This document shows positions 1 through 5,369 of a stretch of 8,515 nucleotides of DNA, one piece after another. Under the pieces are notes generated by a model. That model saw nothing but the letters and a program-made list of their open reading frames with translations. It was not told the origin of the DNA and did not search any database. The position numbers and the translations under genes were made by a program. Numbering within the stretch: position 1 is the first letter of the stretch; every line of letters begins with the position of its first letter. This DNA comes from an uncultured Corynebacterium sp. (GTDB taxonomy: Bacteria > Actinomycetota > Actinomycetes > Mycobacteriales > Mycobacteriaceae): assembly GCF_902489365.1 (NCBI RefSeq), contig NZ_CABTZR010000084.1, positions 1-8,515 on the forward strand, given 5' to 3'.

Positions 1-62
1 GCCCGCGCCTCGGGGGGTGTGCGCGGGCCATCGGTAACCCGGCATCGGGGGGGTGCGCCGGG
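1..62. repeat. Two tandem GC-rich hairpins with a shared G-rich loop
   Basis: The first hairpin pairs GCCCGCGC (1-8) perfectly with GCGCGGGC (21-28). The second pairs CCCGGC (38-43) with GCCGGG (57-62). Their stems differ, but both loops carry TCGGGGGG(G)TG, so the two units look like diverged copies of one element. No T-run follows either hairpin on the plus strand. They could be terminator-like structures of a gene lying to the left, or the edge of a small intergenic repeat family. The pairing is seen directly; the function is inference. Confidence 0.5.
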
Positions 63-120
63 GCAGGCCGCACTGTATATCGGGGCCTTGCACATCACAT
101 TATGACATGCGAGGGAACAG

Positions 121-150
121 ATGACAACAGCGAGCGACAACATTCCTTGA
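121..150 (+). other. Possible 9-residue mini-ORF in the phosphatase leader
   Basis: An ATG at 121 is preceded by GAGGGA (111-116, 4-nt spacer) and reads nine codons (MTTASDNIP) to a TGA at 148-150. The RBS-like sequence is decent, but the spacer is short and the peptide has no run of one amino acid that would suggest attenuation. It may be chance. It is recorded because a second mini-ORF follows before the phosphatase start. Confidence 0.2.
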
Positions 151-203
151 GATCCCTAACACCGTGCCGATACACTCCCGATTCTTCCTGCTAAGAGGTT
201 ACG

Positions 204-248
204 ATGAGCAGGGTAACTCGCACACAGACGGCAGGCCTTCCTCGATGA
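204..248 (+). other. Possible 14-residue mini-ORF overlapping the phosphatase start
   Basis: AAGAGG (193-198) lies 5 nt before an ATG at 204. The frame encodes MSRVTRTQTAGLPR and stops at TGA 246-248. That stop overlaps the in-frame phosphatase ATG at 245 as ATGA, a typical translational-coupling junction. The phosphatase ATG itself has only a weak RBS (AGG at 233-235), so coupling is plausible. If translation really begins at the upstream GTG 164, this arrangement is coincidental. Confidence 0.3.
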
Positions 249-1060
249 CCGGTACCTCTTTTCCCACTGACGGCGCCACCCGCGCGGCCGCGTTTTTCGA
301 CTTGGATAAAACGATCATCGCCACATCCTCTGCCTATGCCTTCGGCCGCGAGTTCATGCACAACGGGCTCATTACCCATGCCGAGGCGCTCCAACTGTCC
401 TTAGCTAAGGCCAGCTATATGCTCGCTGGGCACAGCAGTGAGCATATGGACACCACCCGCGATCAACTCGCCGCGATGGCCGCCGGCTGGTCCGTTCAGG
501 AAGTCCACGACATCGCGGTGGACACCATGCACTCAGTGGTCACCCCCGCCATTTATGCGGAGGCACGCGCGCTTATCGACGCCCACCGCGCCGCCGGCCA
601 CGAGGTGGTGATCATCTCGGCGTCGGCAAGCGTGCTGGTCGAACCCATCGCCCAGGAACTGGGCATCGAGCACGTCGTAGCCACCGAACTCGCCGAGGAA
701 GACGGCAGGTTCACCGGGGAAATACTGTTTTATTGCAAAGGCGCCGCAAAGGCAGAGGCCTTAGCCCGCATGGCTAAACAGCTCAACGTCGCCCCCGACG
801 CTTCCTTTGCCTACTCCGATTCCGCCACGGACATCCCGATGCTGGAGCAGGTCGGCCACCCCGTTGCCGTGAACCCGGACCGCCTGTTGAAGAAGCACGC
901 CATCGCCCACGGCTGGGAAATCCGCACGTTTAAACACCCCGTTCCGCTCTTCACCGCACCCAGCGCACGCGAATTCGGTATCGGCTCGGCGGTCGTGGCT
1001 GGTATAGCCGCCCTCGTCGTCGGCGGTGTTTTCTTTGCGCGGCAGCAGCTGCGCGACTAG
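245..1060 (+). CDS. HAD-IB family phosphatase with C-terminal membrane anchor (Rv3661-like)
   Basis: This is a predicted phosphomonoesterase of the HAD superfamily, subfamily IB (SerB-like). All four HAD motifs are visible in the 271-residue product: motif I FFDLDKT (17-23; nucleophile D19, acid/base D21), motif II S125 in VVIISAS, a motif III lysine in GAAKAEAL (K169), and motif IV YSDSATD (D192, D196). The helical cap lies between motifs I and II. Residues about 246-266 form one hydrophobic helix followed by RQQLRD, so the enzyme probably faces the cytoplasm on a membrane tail. Length, motifs and tail match my recollection of Mycobacterium tuberculosis Rv3661. The start is uncertain: GTG 164 would add 27 weakly conserved-looking residues. 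ATG 245 is preferred because the conserved region begins soon after it and an overlapping mini-ORF ends there. The substrate cannot be read from the sequence; 'phosphoserine phosphatase' would be over-specific. Confidence 0.9.
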   Translation: MTGTSFPTDGATRAAAFFDLDKTIIATSSAYAFGREFMHNGLITHAEALQLSLAKASYMLAGHSSEHMDTTRDQLAAMAAGWSVQEVHDIAVDTMHSVVTPAIYAEARALIDAHRAAGHEVVIISASASVLVEPIAQELGIEHVVATELAEEDGRFTGEILFYCKGAAKAEALARMAKQLNVAPDASFAYSDSATDIPMLEQVGHPVAVNPDRLLKKHAIAHGWEIRTFKHPVPLFTAPSAREFGIGSAVVAGIAALVVGGVFFARQQLRD

Positions 1061-1740
1061 GCCGCTTGCGCGATGCCGTCGGCTTCGCGGGCGCCGGCTC
1101 CCCAGGCGTCGAAAAGCAGCGTGATAAGTGCCGCCGGATCCTTGTCATAAGCGTCCAGTGCCGCACGATAATCCGCGCGATGACGGTTGAGGTAGGTCTC
1201 GGGCACGGCAAATCCCCGCGGATCGAAGCCGGTATGGATGGCCGCCGCGCGCGCGGCGACGAGCGCCACGACGGTGCTGCGCGCGCCGAACAGCGAGCGC
1301 GCGGCAATCTCCGCGTGCAGCACCACCGGCAACAAGCGATCGAAGTCTACACCGGCCCCGCGCGTGATGAGCTGCGCCAGCGCCTGCGCCACCGCCGGCT
1401 CCTGATCAGGACGGCCCGCGCCGCCGGCTGCGACATCAATCCGGGCCAAGACCTGCAGCGGAGCCCGCGCGAAAGTGCGCACCGTAGCCGCCTGCTTCTC
1501 CGGGGCGAGCAGAGAATAAGCACTGACCGCGGGTGGGATACCGTCAGCCTCAAGCGGTGCGCCGTCGATCGCCGCGGCCGCCCGCGCGCCGCGCAACAGC
1601 GACTCGGAAGAAATGACGTCGAACTTGCGCAAGCCCGCTGGGCGGCGGTGCACACGCGCTATCGCTGCGGCGGCATTCTCAGCTTTTTCCTTCACCCCAG
1701 ATAGGGCCATCAGCGGGGTCAGCGGGTCAGAATGCGGCAT
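1057..1740 (-). CDS. Conserved actinobacterial protein with degenerate Fic-like features (Rv3662c-like)
   Basis: This soluble, Ala/Arg-rich 227-residue product has no signal peptide or membrane helix. By position (next to the Rv3661-like phosphatase, opposite strand) and size it corresponds to M. tuberculosis Rv3662c. Residues 52-61 (ARAAAAIDGA) resemble the S-x-I-E-G-N type inhibitory helix of Fic proteins. Residues 142-160, HAEI followed by FGARSTVVAL, fall where the catalytic HPFx(D/E)GNGRxxR loop would be, but the catalytic His, the acidic residue and the GNG are absent, so AMPylation is not expected. The Fic relationship is my inference from spacing and motif shape. Start choice: ATG 1740 lies 7 nt downstream of a reverse-strand TATTGT (1753-1748), which would suit a leaderless mRNA. 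Alternatives are ATG 1746, ATG 1803 and TTG 1830. The stop shares CTAG with the convergent phosphatase gene. The function is unknown. Confidence 0.75.
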   Translation of the reverse strand: MPHSDPLTPLMALSGVKEKAENAAAAIARVHRRPAGLRKFDVISSESLLRGARAAAAIDGAPLEADGIPPAVSAYSLLAPEKQAATVRTFARAPLQVLARIDVAAGGAGRPDQEPAVAQALAQLITRGAGVDFDRLLPVVLHAEIAARSLFGARSTVVALVAARAAAIHTGFDPRGFAVPETYLNRHRADYRAALDAYDKDPAALITLLFDAWGAGAREADGIAQAA

Positions 1741-1747
1741 ACCCATT

Positions 1748-1753
1748 ACAATA
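1748..1753 (-). promoter_or_regulatory. Candidate -10 for a leaderless transcript of the Fic-like gene
   Basis: On the minus strand TATTGT ends 7 nt before the ATG at 1740, about the distance from a -10 element to a transcription start that coincides with the start codon. No Shine-Dalgarno sequence is apparent before ATG 1740 or 1746, which fits leaderless translation, common in Actinobacteria. No convincing -35 is visible. Confidence 0.3.
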
Positions 1754-1815
1754 ACGCCGTACCCACTTTGCGGGCCGCACCACATGAACCCTGGAAAGTT
1801 CATTACTATGGCCGA

Positions 1816-1841
1816 TATAGATTGCGACAAAACAGTAGGAG
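1816..1841 (+). promoter_or_regulatory. Candidate -10 and RBS of the holin-like gene
   Basis: TATAGA (1816-1821) is a plausible -10. AGGAG (1837-1841) lies 9 nt before the GTG at 1851 and fixes that GTG as the start. The ATG at 1809 is in another frame. No good -35 is present. Alternative -10 sequences in this divergent spacer are TACAAT (1747-1752) and TACTAT (1804-1809). The RBS is convincing; the -10 assignment is weak. Confidence 0.4.
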
Positions 1842-1850
1842 TATTAAACC

Positions 1851-2345
1851 GTGAGCAACGACGGACTATTCACTGACGGGTCCAACAAGTTCGCCCCGAA
1901 GGTAGACAGCATCCCCTTGAGCGATGCGGATACCTCCCGCCGTGGCGAAGCATCCATCGGCCAGCTCGTATCCAACGCCACCGAGCAGATGTCCCAACTG
2001 GTGCGCTCCGAGGTGGAGCTGGCTAAGACTGAGCTCGCCGCTTCCGCAAAGAAGGGCGGCATCGGCGCGGGCATGTTCGGCGTGGCGGGCACCGTGGCGC
2101 TGTATAGCTCCTTCTTCTTTTTCTTCTTCCTGGCGGAGCTTCTTGCCGTGTGGCTCGACCGCTGGGCAGCCTTCCTGATTGTCTTCCTCATTATGGTTGT
2201 CCTGGCCGCTATCGTGGCCTTCATCGGCTTCAAGCAGGTCAAGCAGGTCAAGGCCCCGGAGAAGACCATCGAGTCCACGAAGGAACTCAAGAAGCTGGTC
2301 CCGGGTAAGGCTGAGAAGTCCATCGAGCGTGGCCTCTACACCTAA
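1851..2345 (+). CDS. Phage-holin-family (Phage_holin_3_6-like) two-helix membrane protein (Rv3669-like)
   Basis: The 164-residue protein has a polar N-terminus, then a charged heptad-like helix (about 35-65, with QLVSNATEQMSQLVRSEVEL) typical of the actinobacterial 'holin superfamily III' proteins. Two membrane segments follow (about 72-97 and 103-128), joined by the short loop LDRWA, and then a basic lysine-rich cytoplasmic tail. Six consecutive phenylalanines lie in the first membrane helix. Despite the family name, these chromosomal proteins are housekeeping membrane proteins of unknown role, and nothing here points to a prophage or lysis cassette. It begins with GTG behind a good AGGAG. 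Its partner downstream is the EphE-like hydrolase, the same pairing I recall as Rv3669-Rv3670 in M. tuberculosis. The family call is by architecture. Confidence 0.85.
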   Translation: MSNDGLFTDGSNKFAPKVDSIPLSDADTSRRGEASIGQLVSNATEQMSQLVRSEVELAKTELAASAKKGGIGAGMFGVAGTVALYSSFFFFFFLAELLAVWLDRWAAFLIVFLIMVVLAAIVAFIGFKQVKQVKAPEKTIESTKELKKLVPGKAEKSIERGLYT

Positions 2346-2372
2346 ACCCTCAGGGTCCTTTCTCTCTCTTTA

Positions 2373-2409
2373 CCGCCCCGCCCCGAGCACATGCGTTCGG
2401 GGCGGATTT
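2373..2409 (+). terminator. GC hairpin after the holin-like gene
   Basis: CCGCCCCG (2373-2380) can pair with CGGGGCGG (2398-2405). An alternative fold pairs GCCCCGA (2380-2386) with TCGGGGC (2397-2403), plus an inner GCA/TGC. A weak, T-containing stretch follows (ATTTCGTCTATCT). It lies 28 nt after the holin-like stop and 41 nt before the hydrolase start, so it may terminate or only attenuate read-through. Confidence 0.5.
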
Positions 2410-2430
2410 CGTCTATCTACCCTCCCCTTC

Positions 2431-2436
2431 GAAAGG
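2431..2436 (+). promoter_or_regulatory. RBS deciding the hydrolase start
   Basis: GAAAGG lies 9 nt before the ATG at 2446. The frame is open far upstream, through the holin-like gene and the hairpin, but only this ATG has a ribosome binding site and places the first beta strand at the expected distance from the N-terminus. Confidence 0.55.
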
Positions 2437-2445
2437 CCCGCCCCT

Positions 2446-3348
2446 ATGAATCCCCTGCCTCCCTCCGTAGTGGAGCTTGACGGCCCCTTTGAGCACGAGT
2501 TCCTGCACACGCGCGGCATCCGCCTGCACGCCGCCACCGCTGGGAATCCAGATGACCCGCTGGTATTGCTGTTGCACGGTTCTTTCGGCGGGTGGTTCGA
2601 CTTCCGGAATGTCATTGCCCCGCTTGCCGACGCCGGCTTCCACGTCGCCGCCCTCGACATGCGCGGCTTTGGTATGTCCGATAAACCACCGCTCGAACCC
2701 GGCCAGGATATCCGCGTGGCGGTTGGCGATGTCAGCGGTGCCATCCGCGCATTAGGCCACGATGATGCCTACCTGGTTGGCGCGGATACCGGTGGTGCGG
2801 TGGCATGGGCGCTGGCGACCGAGCGCCCCGAGCGGGTACGCGGGCTGGTTTCTGTTTCGGCAGCACACCCAACTGATTTGCGCCGCGCTATCGCCGCACG
2901 CCCCTGGGATTTCGGGTGGGTCCTCCTGCGCGCAGCGTTGTGCCGCCTGGGAAAGATTGGCGCTCCGAGCCTCCTGCTGCGTAAGTCCACTTACCTCCGG
3001 GAGGTGGATCTCGACGCCCTCGGATCCTTCAGCGGCGCCGAGCGCGAGGAGACCTTGCGCCTGCGCGTAACTTCTTCACGCATTGGAAACGTCCGCCGGG
3101 GAATTATTTGGAACCACCGGCTGCGCACCGCTGTGGTTCCGCTGAGCTGGCTCGAGCTCACCGTGCAGTGCCCAGCGCTATTCATCCACGCCGATCAGAT
3201 GCTCTGGCGTCCGGTAGCGCGGCGCGCGGCACGGCGCTGCCGTGGGGACTTCACCGCCACCACTATCCCCAATGCAAAGAACCTGCCCTATCTTGAGAAC
3301 CCGCATGGTTTCGCCCAAACCATCATCCCATGGCTGCGAGATAGGTAA
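2446..3348 (+). CDS. Epoxide-hydrolase-like alpha/beta hydrolase with apparent loss of catalytic histidine (EphE/Rv3670-like)
   Basis: The 300-residue protein has the alpha/beta-hydrolase fold order: LVLLLHGSFGGW (39-50, oxyanion-loop HG), DMRGFGMSDKP (71-81), the nucleophile elbow VGADTGG (111-117) with Asp114 where epoxide hydrolases and dehalogenases use Asp, a helical cap (about 140-235), and an acid-strand segment LFIHADQ (D250). The usual C-terminal GHxxxxE motif reads NAKNLPYLENP (276-286), so the catalytic His position is occupied by Asn279. The cap motif usually carrying a ring-opening Tyr before Arg reads WNHR (222-225). If these alignments are right, the enzyme is inactive or uses altered chemistry. 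No signal peptide is seen; it should be cytoplasmic. It follows the holin-like gene and is closed by a strong terminator, so it is probably expressed alone or by read-through. The substrate is unknown. Confidence 0.85.
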   Translation: MNPLPPSVVELDGPFEHEFLHTRGIRLHAATAGNPDDPLVLLLHGSFGGWFDFRNVIAPLADAGFHVAALDMRGFGMSDKPPLEPGQDIRVAVGDVSGAIRALGHDDAYLVGADTGGAVAWALATERPERVRGLVSVSAAHPTDLRRAIAARPWDFGWVLLRAALCRLGKIGAPSLLLRKSTYLREVDLDALGSFSGAEREETLRLRVTSSRIGNVRRGIIWNHRLRTAVVPLSWLELTVQCPALFIHADQMLWRPVARRAARRCRGDFTATTIPNAKNLPYLENPHGFAQTIIPWLRDR

Positions 3349-3365
3349 CATTCATTACCCTCAGT

Positions 3366-3396
3366 GCCCCACCCCTCTCAGGGGGATGGGGCTTTT
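3366..3396 (+). terminator. Rho-independent terminator after the hydrolase gene
   Basis: GCCCCACCCC (3366-3375) pairs with GGGGATGGGGC (3382-3392) with one bulged A, giving a ten-pair GC-rich stem around a short loop, followed by TTTT and further T-rich sequence. It begins 18 nt after the hydrolase stop and isolates the dpp operon from upstream transcription. Confidence 0.85.
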
Positions 3397-3420
3397 CTGA
3401 TTTCTGAGCAAAACCGCAGG

Positions 3421-3449
3421 TTGAGAGTAAATACCTACCGCTCTATAGC
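3421..3449 (+). promoter_or_regulatory. Candidate promoter of dppA
   Basis: TTGAGA (3421-3426) and TATAGC (3444-3449) are separated by 17 nt, a standard sigma-70 spacing, in an AT-rich stretch immediately after the hydrolase terminator. The transcript would carry a leader of about 110 nt. A second -10-like TATAAA lies at 3511-3516 without an obvious -35. The octamer ATCACAGG occurs twice in the leader (3454-3461 and 3523-3530). This is prediction by eye only. Confidence 0.4.
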
Positions 3450-3569
3450 TTTTATCACAGGACATATTTTTCAATTCCTTGTATATGAGACGAGCCACGC
3501 GGTAGCTTCATATAAAACCAACATCACAGGTTTTCTACATCTTTCGCACCACGGAGGTCTAAGCCCCAT

Positions 3570-5171
3570 ATGACGCTCAAGAAGACACTCGCTGCTCTCT
3601 CTGTCGCTACCCTGCCGCTCACCCTCGCGGCCTGTGGCGGCGACAACTCCGGTTCGGACTCTGCTTCCGGCTCCGCATCCGGTGACGGAATCGTCACCGT
3701 CAATGGCTCCGAGCCGCAGAACCCGCTCATCCCGGCCAACACCAACGAAACCGGCGGCGGACGCATCGTCGATTCCATCTACGCCGGCTTGGTCTACTAC
3801 GACGGCGATGGCGAAGCCCAGAACGAGTTGGCTGAATCCATCGAGCCGAACGACGACAACACCGAGTTCACCGTCAAGCTCAAGGAGTCGAAGTTCTCCG
3901 ACGGCTCCCCAGTGACCGCCAAGAACTTCGTAGATGCGTGGAACTACGCCGTAGCCAACGATCAGCTCAACGCCTCTTTCTTCTCCAACATCAAGGGCTT
4001 CGAAGAAGGTGTCAAGGAGATGGAGGGCCTCAAGGTCGTCGATGATCTCACCTTCACCATCGCGTTGAACAGCCCGGAGCAGGACTTCCCGGCACAGCTG
4101 GGCTACTCCGCGTTCTACCCTCTGCACGAATCTGCCTTGGAGGATATAGATTCCTTCGGCCAGATGCCGATCGGCAACGGCCCGTACAAGCTGTCCGAGT
4201 GGAACCACAACCAGGACGCCACCGTCGTTCCGAATGAGGAATACAAGGGCGGCCAGACCCCGCAGAACGACGGCATTAAGTTCGTCTTCTACGCCTCCCA
4301 GGACGCTGCTTACGCCGACCTGCTCTCCGGCAACCTCGACGTCCTCGACGCCGTTCCGGACGCTGCGTTCGACGTCTACGAGACTGACCTCGGTGACCGC
4401 GCTGTAAACCAGCCGACCGCCGTGTTCCAGTCCTTCACCCTGGGCGAGAACCTCGAGCACTACTCCGGCGAGGAAGGCGTCCTGCGCCGTCAGGCCATCT
4501 CTCACGCCATCAACCGCGAGGAGATCACGGACACCATCTTCAAGGGCACCCGCACCCCGGCCAAGGACTTCACTTCCCCGGTGATGCCGGGCTACTCCGA
4601 GGACATCAAGGGCAACGAGGTCCTGAAGTATGACCCGGAGAAGGCCAAGAAGCTGTGGGCTGAGGCTGACAAGATCAACAAGTGGGATAACCCGACCCTC
4701 GAAATTGCCTACAACTCCGACGGTGGCCACAAGAGCTGGGTGGACGCGACCACCAACTCCATCAAGAACACCCTCGGCATCGAGGCAGTCGGCGCTCCGT
4801 ACCCGGACTTCAAGTCCCTGCGCGATGAGGTGACCAACCGCACCATCAAGACTGGCTTCCGCACCGGCTGGCAGGCAGACTACCCGAGCCAGGCCAACTT
4901 CCTGGCCCCGCTGTACAAGACGAACGGCTCCTCCAACGACGGTGACTACTCCAACCCGGAGTTTGACAAGCTTCTCGACGAAGCCCTGACCGCCTCCTCC
5001 GAGGAAGACGCCATCAAGAAGTACACCGAGGCTCAGGAGATCCTGTTCAAGGATCTGCCGGCTATCCCGCTGTGGTACTCCAACGCCACCGGTGGCTTCT
5101 CCGAGAACGTCGACAATGTCGTCTTCTCTTGGAAGTCCCAGCCGGTGTACTACAACATCACCAAGAAATAA
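3570..5171 (+). CDS. dppA: Peptide ABC transporter substrate-binding lipoprotein (SBP_bac_5 family)
   Basis: This is the extracytoplasmic receptor of the peptide transporter encoded downstream. The 533-residue precursor has a lipoprotein signal (KK, hydrophobic core, LAAC with lipid-modified Cys22), a Gly/Ser-rich tether (23-40), and the SBP_bac_5 fold: an N-terminal region with IVDSIYAGLVYYDGDG, the IGNGPYKLSEW segment (201-211), RRQAISHAINREEI (306-319), and GWQADYPSQANFL (433-445). The ADY form, with Asp437, is typical of the OppA-like branch, where this Asp contacts the peptide amino terminus; true DppA proteins usually show a different sequence here. Oligopeptide binding is therefore more likely than strict dipeptide specificity. 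The M. tuberculosis homologue is also implicated in haem uptake. GGAGG (3553-3557) lies 12 nt before the ATG. Codon use is strikingly uniform (C-ending codons, AAG, GAG, CGC/CGT), which suggests high expression. Confidence 0.93.
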   Translation: MTLKKTLAALSVATLPLTLAACGGDNSGSDSASGSASGDGIVTVNGSEPQNPLIPANTNETGGGRIVDSIYAGLVYYDGDGEAQNELAESIEPNDDNTEFTVKLKESKFSDGSPVTAKNFVDAWNYAVANDQLNASFFSNIKGFEEGVKEMEGLKVVDDLTFTIALNSPEQDFPAQLGYSAFYPLHESALEDIDSFGQMPIGNGPYKLSEWNHNQDATVVPNEEYKGGQTPQNDGIKFVFYASQDAAYADLLSGNLDVLDAVPDAAFDVYETDLGDRAVNQPTAVFQSFTLGENLEHYSGEEGVLRRQAISHAINREEITDTIFKGTRTPAKDFTSPVMPGYSEDIKGNEVLKYDPEKAKKLWAEADKINKWDNPTLEIAYNSDGGHKSWVDATTNSIKNTLGIEAVGAPYPDFKSLRDEVTNRTIKTGFRTGWQADYPSQANFLAPLYKTNGSSNDGDYSNPEFDKLLDEALTASSEEDAIKKYTEAQEILFKDLPAIPLWYSNATGGFSENVDNVVFSWKSQPVYYNITKK

Positions 5172-5193
5172 GCCTTCCCCTGGCTTTTCCTTA

Positions 5194-5236
5194 CGACCCC
5201 CGCAACCTTGGTGGAGCGGGGGTCGCCCCACGTTTT
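5194..5236 (+). terminator. Inter-cistronic hairpin between dppA and dppB
   Basis: CGACCCCCGC (5194-5203) pairs perfectly with GCGGGGGTCG (5216-5225), and the 12-nt loop can extend the stem with ACC/GGT. A TTTT run follows only after a short CCCCACG spacer, so termination may be partial. It begins 22 nt after the dppA stop. Such a structure would stabilise and uncouple the dppA message from the permease genes. Confidence 0.7.
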
Positions 5237-5245
5237 CACCCATAA

Positions 5246-5292
5246 GTGTGATTCGAAACGCGCTATAGATTTCTCGAAGCGTGGGATCACAC
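5246..5292. promoter_or_regulatory. Interrupted dyad upstream of dppB, possible operator
   Basis: GTGTGAT (5246-5252) and ATCACAC (5286-5292) are exact reverse complements separated by 33 nt. Inside them ACGC (5258-5261) and GCGT (5279-5282) form a second pair. The arms bracket a TATAGAT sequence and the upstream part of a promoter-like region. This could be a regulator site with looped half-sites or an RNA hairpin. The half-sites recall the Crp/GlxR half-site TGTGA, but the spacing is far from the usual 6 nt. Confidence 0.4.
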
Positions 5293-5300
5293 ATTAGAAT
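5271..5300 (+). promoter_or_regulatory. Candidate second promoter, driving dppB onward
   Basis: TAGAAT (5295-5300) matches the corynebacterial -10 pattern. A weak TTCTCG (5271-5276) lies 18 nt upstream. A transcript from here would have a leader of about 60 nt holding two very small hairpins (GCGT/ACGC at 5319-5330, GGCA/TGCC at 5332-5345). TATAGA (5264-5269) is an alternative -10. Confidence 0.35.
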
Positions 5301-5369
5301 TCTCGTAAGCTATGCCCCGCGTCCCGACGCTGGCAAGCACCTGCCCCACAACGAGTAAAGGACCACACT

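Noticed and set aside
84..99. Possible GlxR (TGTGA-N6-TCACA) sites upstream of the phosphatase, dppA and dppB
   Set aside because: Each place has at most one good half-site (for example TCACA at 95-99), and the partner half at 6-nt spacing does not match.
1066..1704. Plus-strand open frame across the Fic-like gene
   Set aside because: The translation is Arg-rich and lacks any domain. The minus-strand frame has normal composition, recognisable family features and a conserved position beside the phosphatase.
1741..1830. TTG start at 1830 for the Fic-like gene
   Set aside because: TTG is rare as a start, has no RBS here, and would place coding sequence over the divergent promoter region. The added residues do not resemble the rest of the protein.
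1851..2345. Prophage or lysis module suggested by the holin-like protein
   Set aside because: No endolysin, integrase, attachment site or phage structural gene is nearby, and the protein belongs to a chromosomally conserved actinobacterial family.
2179..2445. N-terminal extension of the hydrolase frame through the holin-like gene
   Set aside because: The extension is Ser/Arg/Pro-rich out-of-frame reading of the upstream gene and hairpin. ATG 2446 has its own RBS and a sensible N-terminus.
3364..3573. Small plus-strand frame of 69 codons before dppA
   Set aside because: It begins inside the hydrolase terminator and runs through the dppA promoter and RBS, with no ribosome binding site and no protein-like pattern.
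3471..5294. Very long open frame (607 codons) on the minus strand opposite dppA
   Set aside because: It is a mirror of the strongly biased codon use of dppA. The translation is Val/Gly/Leu-rich with no recognisable domain, it covers the dppA promoter region and the inter-cistronic hairpin, and dppA itself is unambiguous.
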